From assembly GCA_038503035.1 (NCBI GenBank), contig JAVSML010025534.1, positions 755,041 to 819,040 on the forward strand: 64,000 nt of DNA, in the 5' to 3' direction. Below are positions 1-11,586 of the stretch, in pieces. How positions within the stretch are numbered: the first letter of the stretch is position 1; every line of letters starts with the position of its first letter. The position numbers and the translations under genes were made by a program. The notes under the pieces were generated by a model that worked only from the letters and a program-made list of their open reading frames with translations, was not told the DNA's origin and searched no databases. The stretch comes from Crocodylus rhombifer. Taxonomy: Eukaryota > Chordata > Crocodylia > Crocodylidae.

Positions 1-35
1 CCGTAGCGTCTTGTGTAGATGTGCCCCTTCATACT

Positions 36-1275
36 AGGAAAGGTCCAGGAGCAGGTCATGGATTCACCAGAAGCAAGTCGTGCCTGACCAACCAGATTTC
101 CCTCTATGATAAGGTGACAGGCTTTATGAATGGGGGAGAGCAGTGTGGTGGACGTGATGCATCTTGACCATAGCAAGGGTTTTAACATGGTCACCCAAAA
201 CATTCTCATTAACAAGGGAAGGAAGTACAGAATAAATGGAAGTACTGCAAAGTGGATAAAAAACTGGCTGGATCATCATCATAGTCATCAATGACTCAAT
301 ATCTAGTTAAGAGGAGGTATCAACTGAAGTTTCTCATGGGGTCTGCCCTCGGGTCAGTATTGTTCAATATCTTTATAATGATTTGGAAGATTGAACTGAG
401 TGCAATGCTTAACAAATCTGTGGACATCAAGCTGGGTGATGTTGCAGATACTTTGGAGAGTAAGGCTACGATCCAGAAGGACCTGAAGACTGCAGAAATG
501 GTCTGCAATCAATCAGATGAGATTTTAACATGGACAAATTCTGAACCTGGGTTCAGAAAACACACAAATACAGACTGGGGAACAATTGGCTAGGCTGTAA
601 TACTCCAGAGAAGGACCTGGGGGTTACACTAGACCATAAGCCGAATATGAGCCAACAGTATGCTTTTGTTGCAAAAAAAAAACAAAACCTCAAATAGCAT
701 ACGGGGTTATATCCATAGGACTGTCCCTTGCAAATCAGGGGAAGAGATTTTTCTGCTCTGTTCAGGACTTGAGACCTCATCTGGAGTACTGTGCCCAGTT
801 TTGGGCCCCACACTTGAAGAAAGATGTGAAGACACTGGAAATGTCATCAGCAGAGAGTGACATAAATCCTTAGAGGCCTGGGAAGTGTGGGGAAGTCTGA
901 AAGAATCTGGATTATTTTATCTGGAGAAGAGAAGACCGAGGGGGGATTTGCTAACAGCCTTCGTAGACCTGAAGGGCGAGTATAGACAGGATGGAGATGG
1001 GCTTTTATCTGTGACTGTATGGGACACGATTGTAAGAAATGACCTCAAGAAGCAGTAAAAGAAATTTAGGTTGGAGGTTAGCTGGAACTTTCTGTGACTA
1101 TGAGGGTTGTCAAGCATTGGAAGTGGCTGCTTATTGTGGAATCTCCATTTTTGGAAGATTTCAAGATCAAGTTAGACAGACACTTGGCTGGGATGATTTA
1201 GCCAGGGAGGGCCCTGCCATGAGCACAGAGCAGGGTCCTTGTAGGGTCCTTTCTAGCCCTACTTTCCTATGACTG
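36..1275 (+). pseudogene. CR1 LINE fragment, decayed reverse transcriptase and 3' UTR
   Basis: This is the 3' half of a CR1 non-LTR retrotransposon. Near its start the plus strand reads HGFTRSKSCLTN (57-92), the conserved RT segment of CR1 pol. Positions 291-593 carry the next RT block with the palm region decayed: the catalytic FADD position (about 415-430) now reads like SVDI. Positions 660-860 match the thumb and C-terminal part (a 'gyihr' stretch, then a degraded 'LEYCAQFW' segment). The tail near 1140-1270 resembles the CR1 end (LAGMI-like codons, then a G-rich 3' UTR). Frameshifts and stops separate every block, so the copy is dead. The 5' end is truncated close to the window edge. No target duplication was found. 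Confidence 0.8.
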
Positions 1276-2019
1276 TAATAGTATTGTGACTGTTTGAAAG
1301 GCTAGTATAGCACATGAACAGGAAATGAGCAGAGTGGCAGGTATTTCCAATAAATGTAATTACTACAGCATGATAATACCGAGACAGGGGATTAAAAATG
1401 CACTAGCTAGCTTTAAAGGAAACTTTCTTTGAGCCACAGTTCAAACTGCCATCACTTGCCTAAGGGCAAACTAACTGAAGCCAGACTAAAGTGTGCTTTC
1501 GATTCACTGACGACTTAAATCTGATGAAGTAGCATTCTGAAGACAGTCTAAAATACGGCCAGCTACAAACAGGGGTTAAATTAATCTGGCCCAGGTGAAA
1601 TGTAGTACATGAAATAAAAATTGGCCTACTCTCTGTATGAAAATATATTAGAAACTTTTATGACCAAAAATTGCTGGAACTGGGCATAACTCAAATGAAG
1701 AAACTCAAAGAATTTTCTTCCTGCCCTGAGCAAAGTGACCTAGAGATAATAGATTCAGAAGGGCATGTGGGTTTTAAGTGGCACAACTTATCCTTATACC
1801 CTGCATGTCTCAGCTCTGGGCTTTCTTTGGTAACAGCAAGTTTGAACGTTTATTAAGGCATACCTTGCCCCTTATGCGTACCTGTGGTGAGTTTGGTCCT
1901 CACAGTAAAACACTCGGAGACAAGGATCTTGTTTTCTGCTTTGTAATATGCAATGTGAAACATCAGTCAAATTGGCTTATGTATAAAATGGATATGCAGC
2001 ATAAGTATACACTGTAGAT
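1276..2019. other. AT-rich intergenic DNA, nothing recognised
   Basis: No repeat termini, long ORFs or RNA genes were seen. Short ORFs here (1671-1856, 1778-2017) have no family features. Confidence 0.5.
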
Positions 2020-2021
2020 CA

Positions 2022-2300
2022 GTGATTTTTAACGAGGTTGCTGCAACACCCTGAGGAGCCATGAACATTAGTACTGTTATTAATATCATGTAACATTAGT
2101 TAGGTGTACAGATACCTACATATGATTCACAAGATAAACCCAGAGCTTTCTAATAGGAATCCATGGTGTCAAAACATTCTGACCTGATGTGGCATGTCTG
2201 TCTTGGCAGCAGAAATGCTCTACGATTTTTCTGCAAAAAAAGTGAAAGCTAAGAGTTGGCATTTTCCAAGAGGTGCCTTGAGCCTAATGAGGAGTATCCT
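2022..2300 (+). mobile_element. hAT-like nonautonomous element, relic
   Basis: The block opens with CAGTGATTTTTAACGAGG followed by a TGCTGCAACACCCTGAGG stretch. This resembles the left end of a widespread vertebrate hAT family that starts CAGTGGTT and has a GGTGCC...CACCCTG core. A possible matching right part (GAGGTGCCTTGAGCC) lies near 2270. No target duplication was found and the right boundary is uncertain. Confidence 0.4.
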
Positions 2301-2635
2301 GAGTCCAGGGTGTGGATCCAAGAGTTTAAGTGAAGTAGTCGCATCCCTCTTTGATTTCTGATCAGCCCAAAGCTTAAAGTGAGTTCCCTGGCAGTAGCAG
2401 CAGCATTTCTATTCAGGCAGCAGCGATGAGTCCCTTGACTTCCAGGCTCATTATTATCTCTCTGATTCCTGCTAAATTCTTTATTCCATAGATGCTAATG
2501 GTCCTTTCTTTTTGTAATAGTCGGTGTTCTATTAATCAAATATCCTTTTTCCTACAATGTTGCTGTCTGTTATCTGCTCCTGGTGATCCTATTTCACAGC
2601 CCAGCAGACTATTTTCAACTCTAGCTAGAAACATT

Positions 2636-3307
2636 GGCCATGTGTAGACGAAACAAGAGGCAGGTATGCACGACTTATTGAAGTGGGCTAAATGCTTTTC
2701 CACTGCTTTAATGGTATTGGTGTTTGCATGCCTCGGCAGCATATTGCGCATTAATTCCAGCCACTGTAGGAAATTTGGCGGCGTAATGAGCCTTAAATGC
2801 ACTTGAGGCACGGCAAACTAAAACTCCTTTGAACTAAAACCCCTACAGCTGCAGAGCAAAGCACTGGGCTCCATACAGCTCCATGGTTCTGCAGAAAGCC
2901 CTGCAGGCAGTCTGGCAGCAGCCTGAGAAAGCAGGCTCCACCTAAGAAGAGAGGCAAGCCTGATCTCCATTCCCCCCCCACCAAGCCTGCCTGCCTGAGC
3001 TGCGCAGAGATCCAGTGCATCCCTCCACAGCTGTGGTGCTCCCCGGGACCACACGACCTGAGTGCCTGTGGGTGGGTGCCGCCTGGGGGTGGGCTGCCAC
3101 TGCCACAGAGGGAGGCACCAGCCTTCCCCCTTTCCCCCCCACAGCCTGCTCCACCTGCTGGCAGCTTGCCCTCCCCTCCCCACTGGAGGGGCAGGTTAGT
3201 GCAGGGTGTGTGCATAACATGGGGGTTTAAATCAGCCTTAAATTGAAGCAGTGTTTTTTAAAACCCACCAATTCAATTTAGGGCCCCTGTTTCATCTACA
3301 CATGCCC
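2636..3307. mobile_element. GC-cored Harbinger-like MITE, copy 1 of 3
   Basis: This is a 672-bp element whose ends are inverted copies: GGCCATGTGTAGACGAAAC on the left and GTTTCATCTACACATGCCC on the right. The outer ~150 bp on each side is AT-rich (TTTAAT and TTCAATTTA motifs); the centre (about 2830-3200) is strongly GC-rich. Two further copies lie at 25087-25733 and 53890-54573. Copy 3 has a TTA duplication, which points to the PIF/Harbinger superfamily; here the flanks are ATT and ATA, so the duplication is decayed. The overlapping ORFs in the core come from GC-rich sequence with few stop codons and are not genes. Confidence 0.75.
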
Positions 3308-3559
3308 ATAAACTTGGATGTGGAAAACATGAACTCTGATGAACATTAACTCAAGTGTGGGAGTAACTTCCAATAAAGATGAACCACTAGGATACTCAAG
3401 AAAGCTAGATTTGTTTTTTTTTTTTTTTTATGATTTTGAAAGAGAGGTATATTTAATTCTAATGACTCCAAAATTAATGAAACAACATCTTTTGATTATT
3501 TTTGCCAAATTCATTGCATTTTTTAATATAAAGTAAATAATTAAATTAAATAAGCAAAC
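3308..3559. other. AT-rich spacer with poly-T run
   Basis: Contains a T17 run around 3413-3429 and AT-rich DNA. No gene was recognised. Confidence 0.5.
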
Positions 3560-3900
3560 CACACCTGCACAGAACAGCTGAGTGGCCACTGGTAGGTGCA
3601 GGAAATTCAAACCTGTGCTAGTCAAGCTTGGATGCCAGAGCGGGTGCATGTGTGCGGCAGCGCGCATGCGCCCTCGGCTCCCCCTGACCGCACCACACTG
3701 AAGCGAACGGTCTCCGCCAGGTGAGGATTCACTACTGAGGTAAGTGGGGGGAGGGGGAGGGGTGCATTGTGGGGCCATCTGTAGGGCATCCAGAAGGATT
3801 TTCCCACCCTCCGGTCTCTATATAGCAGTGCTGGGAGGGAGCCATGCTCCCAAGCTGCATTAACAGATCAGGGCTGCTGAGGTAACAGGTACTTTCATTT
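3560..3900 (+). other. GC-rich probable CR1 5' UTR/promoter
   Basis: A GC- and CpG-rich stretch with a TATATAG string at 3819-3825 lies directly upstream of a CR1 ORF1 relic on the same strand. Its position suggests the CR1 5' untranslated region. No diagnostic motif proves this. Confidence 0.35.
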
Positions 3901-5130
3901 TTGCAGGACTGCATACCTAGTGGGAAAACAGCAAGGAAGGGACCTGATGCAGATGGATGGAAAACAGACGCTGCACTGCTGGGACAACTTCCCCAGTGCA
4001 GCTGGGGAACAGATGAGGCCCTGGCATCACTGGAGGAAAGTGCAGCAAAGGAAGCTGCATCCACATCCACCACCATGCAGACTGCGGGCCAACCAAGCAG
4101 CCGGAGGAAGAGACACTGGGTCATTGTGGTGGGGGACTCCCTCCTCAGAGGAACAGAGGGAGTCAGCCGTCATCTGGATCCATGGTACAGGAGTGTGGCA
4201 CAGCACTGTAGTGCCTTCCACTTTAAGGACTGGGTGAGGACAGGGCAGGTGCCTGATTTGGGTGGCCATTTTAAGGCCCAGCTCCCTGAGCTGAGGGCAG
4301 TTTGTGATCGGGCAGCAGAGAAGAAACAGCTGTCTGCAGAGCTTAGCAAGGAACACCTTGGAGGTATATGGGCTGGTGTTATGGGGATGGAGGAGGCCCC
4401 AGGTCCTGGGCATGACTTAAAACTGCACCCTGCCGGGGTAGGAAGGCCTGGTGGGACTGCTTGGTGGCATGGCAGCCCTATGAAATGCCAACACCGAAAA
4501 CCTCCCTAGTGAAAGGGAGCACCTAATAACACCTAGTCCTAGCTAGGAAATGCCCAGACCTGTAAGAGCTTGGAGAGGCCTGCAGATCAGTTGTTCCAGT
4601 GGAGTTGTGAGGGTGAAGACGGGCATGTAGCTTAGTACCTCGATTGGCTCATGCTGGGATCGGGACCCAAAAGGAGGATCAAAGGGTCAGGTACCCACCA
4701 CGAGGGATGCCTAGAGAGCAAGAGGCTTGGGATTCTGACTGGCCTGAGATGAGATCATTGTAGTCATTTATCATCAAGGCCTGGAAGTCAAGAGAGGCAG
4801 GCACTGAGCCCAGAGACAGGTGGGTGGGCCAACATCAAATTGGGTTTGGGAGAGCCCCCTGTTGCAGAGAGGTACGCTGTCTGCCCAGAGCCCAGATTCA
4901 GGATGTCACTGCGAGGATTCTGGACCTCATCCAGTCCTCCAACTACTGTCCATGATCCTTATCCATGTGGGTATAGATGCTCCCGGATTAGTCTGGGCTG
5001 GGTCATGAGTGACTACATGGCTCTGGGGGCCAGGCTTAGGAGTTCAGGGGTGCAGGTGGTAGTCTCGTCTATCCTCTGGCTGAGCCCCCTCTCCCTTCAC
5101 AGGGCTCCACATCACCCTCTCTGGGGCTTC
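3901..5130 (+). pseudogene. CR1 LINE ORF1 relic (GDS esterase-like), interrupted
   Basis: CR1 ORF1 encodes an RNA-binding chaperone that in many subfamilies carries an SGNH/GDSL esterase domain. The plus strand shows a basic stretch RRKRHWVIVVGDSLLRGTEG, with GDS at 4132-4140; this is the nucleophile block of that domain. The downstream part reappears at 5017-5075 as MALGARLRSSGVQVVVSS, matching the later esterase region, with 4870-4930 encoding the intervening segment in another frame. Between about 4155 and 4865 lies roughly 700 bp of unrelated sequence, so the ORF seems to have been split by an insertion whose exact ends I could not fix. The copy is dead. Downstream ORF2 is absent, so this is an isolated 5' portion. 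Confidence 0.65.
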
Positions 5131-5320
5131 TGATCACTGCCCCCTCCCACTGTGGTTCAGGTGTTATATTTGACCTAAACTCTGCCTCCCAGCATTGGAG
5201 GACTTACTGGGGTCAGGACTCAGCTCTGTCACCCTCTGTCTGAGCCCCCCTCCCCTCACACTGGGGGCTCCACAGTGCTGGCCCCTCTCACACTAGGGAC
5301 TCCACAGTGCTCATAATGCC
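5070..5320. repeat. CT-rich degenerate tandem phrases
   Basis: Recurring phrases such as GGGCTCCACA, CTGAGCCCCCT and CACACT recur irregularly at roughly 40-150 bp. This looks like a decayed low-copy tandem or duplicated segment. Confidence 0.35.
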
Positions 5321-7634
5321 CCCTTTACTCAGGGTCTTAGGGCTTCCCTCCACAGGTGGCCTCAAGTGGTCATAGCCTTGACTGGCCCCAGCTTTCCTCC
5401 CCCGGGGGAGGGGTCTCAAACCCCCACAACTACCACTGGTGTACCGCAACCCACTCTAAGGTAAGGCCTAGGGGTTAAGGCACCCCAATCCACCTTTCAC
5501 CAGGGTAATCACTGGCCTGGCATTTCCTGGGGGGCTTCAGCATCACTGGGAGCTCCCCAGGCCACCCACTCCCAACAGGGTGTAGTTTCTGGTCATACCC
5601 AGGACTACAAGCCTCTTACCATCCTCTACAGCTCCTCCCTTACCTCCAGATTAAATTCAACAGTCCTCAGACAAAGCAATGTTGTTACCTCTCTTCCAGC
5701 AGCCAAACTGCCTTGTTTATATAGGCAACCCTGAGCCTAAAGTGGCTGCCAGCTCCAGGGCCTTTAAGTGGCAGGAACACATGGTGCCCTGCCACACTCT
5801 CCATGGACAAGAGCACTTCCACTTTCTTTCCTGTCAGCCTCAAATAATAAGGGCCAGATAGCACCTCCAGTATCTATACTAGCAGGAAACAATGAGATAG
5901 GGGGAGGCAGAAATAGGTTTATCCAACCAGTATGTATATGCTGGAATAGGGGATTGCAGGACACAGAGCTATGTTGAGACAGTACAGGTAAGTGATATGA
6001 AGAACTCATTTGTGGCAGAAGGGTGATTGTGCATGAACATGAAATACCAGGATATCCAGGAAGCATAGGATGAACAACAGATGAATAAATTAGCACTTCA
6101 GGAGATGAGAGGTGTTAAAAAAATGTAAACCAGCAATTCCATGAACACAGATTGCAAAGTGCCTCAAAATGCTTTCTTGTTGACCGGCAGCCAGTAACCT
6201 ATAACTAGAAATAAGAAGAAAACAAAACTGCCTTCTTGTGAAAAATGATACACAATATTTTGCAATTATGGAATAGCCAGTGTCTCTTAACAAGCAAAAT
6301 GTTAGACAGCACTACTTCACTAGCTCGTCATGATCAGAATATATGTGGAAAAGGGGACATTAGCAAAAATGCAGCTGGGTACTTCAGGGCTGAAGACTTT
6401 TAAAGCAACTCAGGATTAGTCATCCTTCTAATCAGAGGAAGATTGAGGACTCAGAATTTATCAGCACCAAACAAGTTACTTGGGTAAATTACTCAAAGCA
6501 CCTAATTAAATTGATATACTGGCTTTCCAGGGTGTAAACTTTAAAGTCTGAAACTGTGTAAACAGCACAAAGGTGCTTACCTATTACTCATGTTTCATTT
6601 CTTTATTAGTAGAATGCATAATGAGCTCTCCAATATCCTCATAAACATTACCTTAAAATGGTGCAAGCCACATAAAGACCTGTCACTTCCCCTTGGAACA
6701 CCATAAATTGCTAAATAAGGCACAGTGAATTTTATTAGATACACAATTGTAAACGAGCAGTTATATTTACAACAATGAACCTCTCATTTAAAAACCACGC
6801 TTGAGCTGCTGGAAGCTTAGCAATACTATTGTTGTTGTTTTAGAAATAATGTCATCACTCACAAGGCATGACAATTTGCTCAGTTTCCTGAAAAATTTGA
6901 AAGAGGCAGAGTAGTGGATTAGGATCAAACCAAATTGCACCTTTACATGTCTAAATGACACTTCCATAACAGAAAGTATAATTTCTGACAGGTATGCAGG
7001 TTTTACAGTCTGTTTCCCCCAAGGCAAGATAGCATTGCCCAGGTATGCACCTGAGTGCTTAAGGGAAAAAAAGAGCAGAGGTGATACCTTTTGTCCAAGA
7101 AGTGATTGACCTGAGCTCTAGGCCCCCATCATGAAGGGGAGCTTGAGTCTGAACCTCCCACTTCCTACTGAAGTTCTCTGTCCACCGACTATGCACTTAG
7201 CATGGCTCAGGTCATATTTTGGTGCTCCTCTTGAAGATGGTAACTGGATAGCCAAAAGGGAAGAACATGGGGCACCAGGAAAAGAGCAAACCAGAGGGAG
7301 TGTGTGGTTTAGCAAGAGGAAATCCTGCCTCAGGATTTCTGAACCTTGCATTTAATATCCAATAAATAGTTTCCGTCACATTAGTTCTAGAGGCACAGAC
7401 AGAACCCAGGACAGGCTAAGCCTAACAATGCAAGTGAATCTAAAAAATGTGCAAGTGACTCTGTTCTAAAGAGATGAAAAAGAATTTGTGTTTTAAGTGG
7501 AGGTGTGGTGTAGCTGCACAAGGCCAAGAGCATACTGGAAAACAACGTGTGATTTTGAGAGCTACGGTTCCTCTGTGGCTTCCTCCTAGCTCGGTGAGGG
7601 GTGAGGATACATTATCCTTTGTTTGTGAAACAGT
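5321..7634. other. Intergenic DNA, nothing firm recognised
   Basis: GC-rich to about 5660, then mixed AT-rich single-copy-looking DNA. Short ORFs have no domain features. No RNA gene or repeat end was recognised. Confidence 0.5.
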
Positions 7635-7642
7635 GTATTCAG

Positions 7643-8384
7643 TAGGGCTGTGCGAAATTTTGCCAGCTCTTTCGATTCAACACTGTTTTGACTCATTTTG
7701 AGCTCGAAACAGCAAAATCGAATCGAAATGAAAGGCTCTGAAACAGCCTTAAAACAAAATGAGGCTAATTGAAACGTTTCAAAAGTTTCAAAAAGTTTTG
7801 AGTTTCTAAGCAGCCAGCAGCCGGGTGGTGGAAGATAGGGGAGAACCAGGGCTGTGCTCCTAGTGGCTCCGCAGCCCCATGTGGCTCAACCGGGAGCGCA
7901 GCCCTGGCTCTCCCCGCCTCCCACAGCTGGGCTGCAGGAAGTGAATCACAGTGCAAGGGAAAGGAACCCGTCCCCAGTATTAAATTCCTTTCCCCAGCCT
8001 GATCCTAGAGCTGGAGATGGGAATTGAGCAATCAGACTCAGTTCCCTTCCCCAGCTCCCCAGTCCCAGGCAGCAGCACCTGGCTTCCCTCCCTCATCTGG
8101 CAGGCAGATTGAGTGATCGCAGCCTGGGGAAGACTGGCACAGCTCCCGCAGACCTCCCAAGGTTGCGGGCCCCATCTGCCTGCCGGATGAGAGAGACTGT
8201 TTCGAGCTTCCCCATTATAGCATATGGACAAAATGTCAAACAGCATTGAAACAGTGTCACTGTTTTGACGAAATGGAATGGAACAGCGGTTTTGAATCAG
8301 AATGAAATTCGAAGTGAAACATTGTTCGGTCGAAACCTCAAAACTCAAGTCGAAATGGAATGGTGCCATTTTGCACAGCCCACA
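7643..8384. mobile_element. Nonautonomous hAT transposon with 8-bp TSD
   Basis: A 742-bp element is flanked by identical 8-bp direct repeats GTATTCAG at 7635-7642 and 8385-8392, the duplication length of hAT transposons. The left end begins TAGGGCTGTGCGAAATTTTG; the right end on the other strand reads TGTGGGCTGTGCAAAATGG, so the termini are imperfect inverted repeats. Inside are repeated TTTCGAnTCGAAA-type motifs near both ends (about 7665-7720 and 8245-8360) and a GC-rich core. There is no transposase coding; it would have depended on an autonomous hAT in trans. Confidence 0.85.
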
Positions 8385-8392
8385 GTATTCAG

Positions 8393-9338
8393 CCCCTGTT
8401 CATCCAGCAAACTACTCCACCTAGACAGTAAGAGCATTATGAAAAGAAGATCTTGTCCATCTCTACACTTTGTGCAACAGAGAGTTTCACAAAGGCAGCC
8501 TCTGCCGAATTCACAGTTTGCACAGAGTTGAGCACTGTGGTTAGAGGTCCCTTACTACCTGCTTACTCCTTGCTATGTGGCCATCTAAGGGATATGACAG
8601 TCTAGCCCCTTCACAGTGGGACAAGATGTTAATACTGGATTAATATTTTACAAATTCTGAAGAAAAAAGCAGTGGTTTCTTTACACTGTCCTGTTGATTA
8701 TCAATCATACTCATGCAATCAGGAAAAGAGGCATCTGGCTACTTAGATGCCAAATAGGTGCAAAAGAATCTGGTCTAATATTTCTCAAGCAGTGGGCCAT
8801 AACCACCAGCAGGGTTATAGAGAAGTAACTAAGGGAACCAAATGTATAAGAAATATTTTTTATATCAGAGCAAAGAAACTCCCCTACTCCCTCTACATCC
8901 ATACAGTTGAAGGTCGAGTAGTCTTTGAAACGCATACCCACATACTTCATGGGCTCATCATTGGTATATTTGTTATGTTCACTTTGAGTAAGGCATCTTC
9001 AACCTGATCAGGGAGAGAAACAGGGATCTAAGCTAACTATTTCTGAATGCTTAAATATTTTTTAAATTGTTTGTTTCATCATTTGCAAGAACACCACATT
9101 CCTATCAAAACTGACAGGAGATGTCAATAACAAAGCAAAAGTATTTCGAGTAGTTCTAGGAGTATGAACAATTTCCTAAAAGGTAGATAGTACAGAAAAT
9201 ATTTCTGATGGTGGCACTGACCAGACCAGGTTATAGTGTTGCAACAGGAAGCTGTGACAGTCTCTCCCTACCTCATTGCTCTCTCTCTCCCTCATTGCAC
9301 AGACACGCACCCCCGCTCCCCTCCCACTCCTGGCCCTA
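8393..9338. other. AT-rich intergenic DNA, nothing recognised
   Basis: No repeat termini or coding features were identified. Confidence 0.5.
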
Positions 9339-9659
9339 GGGTATTGGTGCTCAACTCATGCTCTCACAATTCAGTGATTCACCTGGGGGCCACATGGTGC
9401 TGGAGTGGCCAGCAGTCATGCAGGGAGGCAGTGAAAGCAGCAACAGGCAGAGGCTTTCAGTTGGGGTGGGATGGGGATGGGCTGACCTTGGTGCTGGGTC
9501 CTGCCACTGGCTTCTCCTGGGTCCTACTGCCCCTGTCATGTCATATTTGACAGGCCACCAGAAACATACATTTTCTACATTTTTAGGTGCCCTGCAGGCT
9601 AGATAAAATGACCTGGAGAGCTAGATTCAGCCCCATAAGCTGTATTTTGCCCAACCCTG
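9339..9659. mobile_element. hAT-like nonautonomous element, probable
   Basis: The left side reads AGGGTATTGGTGCTCAACTC; the right side reads GCTGTATTTTGCCCAACCCT after an AGATTCAGCCCC string. The 'TTTTGCCCA-CCCTG' end is typical of common vertebrate hAT MITEs. A GC-rich centre separates them. I could not identify a matching 8-bp duplication. Confidence 0.45.
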
Positions 9660-10829
9660 CTGTAATATCATAAGCATCCCTATTTTTATTTAGTCTTAAG
9701 TGTAAATTATTGTGAATTAATTTAGGGGGTGTAACTAAACTCTTAGTGTCTATTTAATGATGTTACTTGTGTCTCTGTAAAAGCTCCAAATAGGCTATCC
9801 TGACCTGAAATATAGCAGGCATTGTGGCAGGATGCACATCAATAATTCACACTAACCATGTGAATTATTGCCCAAAGCCCAGAAGAGCCATGAAGCAAAA
9901 CCTCCACCTGTTTACCATGGTTTTTTGTCTGTGGTCACAGTTAGGGAGTGGAATTCCACCCAAATCCATATTTTTATGCATGTAAATAGATCTAAAAAGA
10001 ATGCATTAACAACCTGGGGATGCCACTTGTTCCAGTTTTTGGTTATGGAGCATGAGGTGGGGAAGGAAAGGCAGGTCGGAGAGTCTAGGGAACTCAAATT
10101 ATTAGGTGACTGGTTAAGCACAAGAACCATCTAAAGTAGTGAAGTTACTTAGGACTTTCACTGAGGTAAATAAGTTCAAACTCTTGCCTAGGTTGTTAGT
10201 TCAGCACCTTTCATATGTATTAAGTTCATTTATTCATAAACAAGGGAATCTGGAGCAAATCTATGTAACCCTTCTGCCGGGCACTGTTCATCAGAAAAAA
10301 GAACCAGGTTCACATTTTGGGTTACCCCATAAATTATACCACTGGCTACTACACAAAAATCTGGGAACACTAAATTTGGTGAGGCATCCCATATAAACAA
10401 CCCCCCACCCCACCACCACAAGCCGTGTAAACACAAAAACTCAAATTTATTACAGAGAATAAAAAAGACCTCAAAAGAAAACACTAAATATTATTTAGAA
10501 ACACTATTAACTACAAAGCAAAGTCTATAGGCGGTACCATCTCGGGGGAGGCCTCACCCACACCCACGCAGTCTGCGACTTGGGGCTCCCCAATAGGTAG
10601 TTCTGGGGCCTGCACCCCTACATTGGCCCTTGAGCAATGGGCTGGAGAGGGGGCCCACACCAGAGAGTCCTGAGCTGCTCCTTGGGTTCATGTGCTGCAG
10701 GGACCTTCTGCATTAACAAGAGGCTCTGTTATTCCTGAAGAAATGTTAGAGCACCATTTCTGCATGGTGGCTTGAGGGGTTAACTGCAGCTTTTGTCAGC
10801 ATACTGCACCTCAAAATTCCCAGTCCCAA
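9660..10829. other. Intergenic DNA, nothing firm recognised
   Basis: AT-rich to about 10500, with CCCCACCCCACCACCAC at 10402-10418. From about 10530 to 10830 the sequence is GC-rich but matches no family I recognise. Confidence 0.45.
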
Positions 10830-11362
10830 TCCTAGCTCTGCTGGGCAGAAAACTGCAAGAGAACTCGAAGGAAAGGTCAGGCCTATCTCACCTTGGGCCT
10901 GAACTACAACTAGTGCCTGACCATACTGCTTGGTTGAGATGTAAACTACAAAAGAGACAAAACGAGGTCAAGGCTTATCTCACTGGGCCTGAACTGGGCA
11001 GGAAAAGTCAGCCAGACCTATGGTGCACTGCACTGAAGCCTGGATTAACAAGAAGAAGTGCCAGGTCTCACTCTGGCCCAAATCTGCCAGCCAAACATAT
11101 GGCTGAGGCTCAGGCACACAGCTAGGCTGAAATGCAATAGCTGTGAAACAGCAAAAAGGGCCCAGGCCAATGGTTGCAGCCTGGACATCCATTCTCAGCT
11201 ACGCCGCTATGCTGAGACACTGCGACTACAAAACATAGGAGTAACTGCCAGGACCCATTCCTGGTCAGTCTGCTTCAGGGATTAAGGCCCCTATGGTATT
11301 ATCCTACTCAAGGCCTGCGTGGCCAAAACGGCCAGTAAAACTGCCAGGACTCCATTCCTGAT
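10830..11362. repeat. Degenerate ~95-bp tandem repeat array
   Basis: Similar phrases recur at about 95 bp. AAGGTCAGGCCTATCTCAC (~10873) is matched by GAGGTCAAGGCTTATCTCAC (~10968) and CCAGGTCTCACTCTGGCCC (~11061). AACTGCCAGGACCCATTCCTG (~11242) is matched by AACTGCCAGGACTCCATTC (~11338). TTGAGATGTAAACTAC, GCTGAAATGCAATAGC and GCTGAGACACTGCGACTAC mark the same point in successive units. About five to six diverged units fill the interval and the array ends at the hAT MITE. Confidence 0.6.
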
Positions 11363-11586
11363 CAGCAATGATCCTGGTTTTCTCTGATTAAAAAAAAAAA
11401 ATTCCCAATTTTCAGGTTTTTTAAAAAAAAGACAAAATCCACGTTTTTCCATGATTAAAATGAAACACCACTAATATATAGATAGACATATAGTGCTGTT
11501 TCATTATAATCATGGAAAAATATGAATTTTGGGTTATATTTTTTAAACCGAAATTTTTTTTCAATCAGAGTAAACCAGGATTCCTG
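11363..11586. mobile_element. Palindromic hAT-like MITE (CAGGGATCCTGG family)
   Basis: The two halves are inverted copies. The left arm has GATCCTGGTTTTCTCTGATT, an A-rich run, then TTTTTCCATGATTAAAATGA; the right arm has TTTCATTATAATCATGGAAA, then AATCAGAGTAAACCAGGATT. A short AT-rich loop at about 11470-11488 separates them. The same terminal sequence bounds the 50268-52589 element, so they belong to one family. A 9-bp direct repeat ATTCCTGAT occurs at 11354-11362 and 11580-11588, but the second copy overlaps the expected right end, so the target duplication is unresolved. Confidence 0.7.

Noticed and set aside
2793..3220. Overlapping 90-140 codon ORFs
   Set aside because: They sit in the GC-rich core of a MITE repeated three times in the window, and the other copies do not keep the same reading frames.
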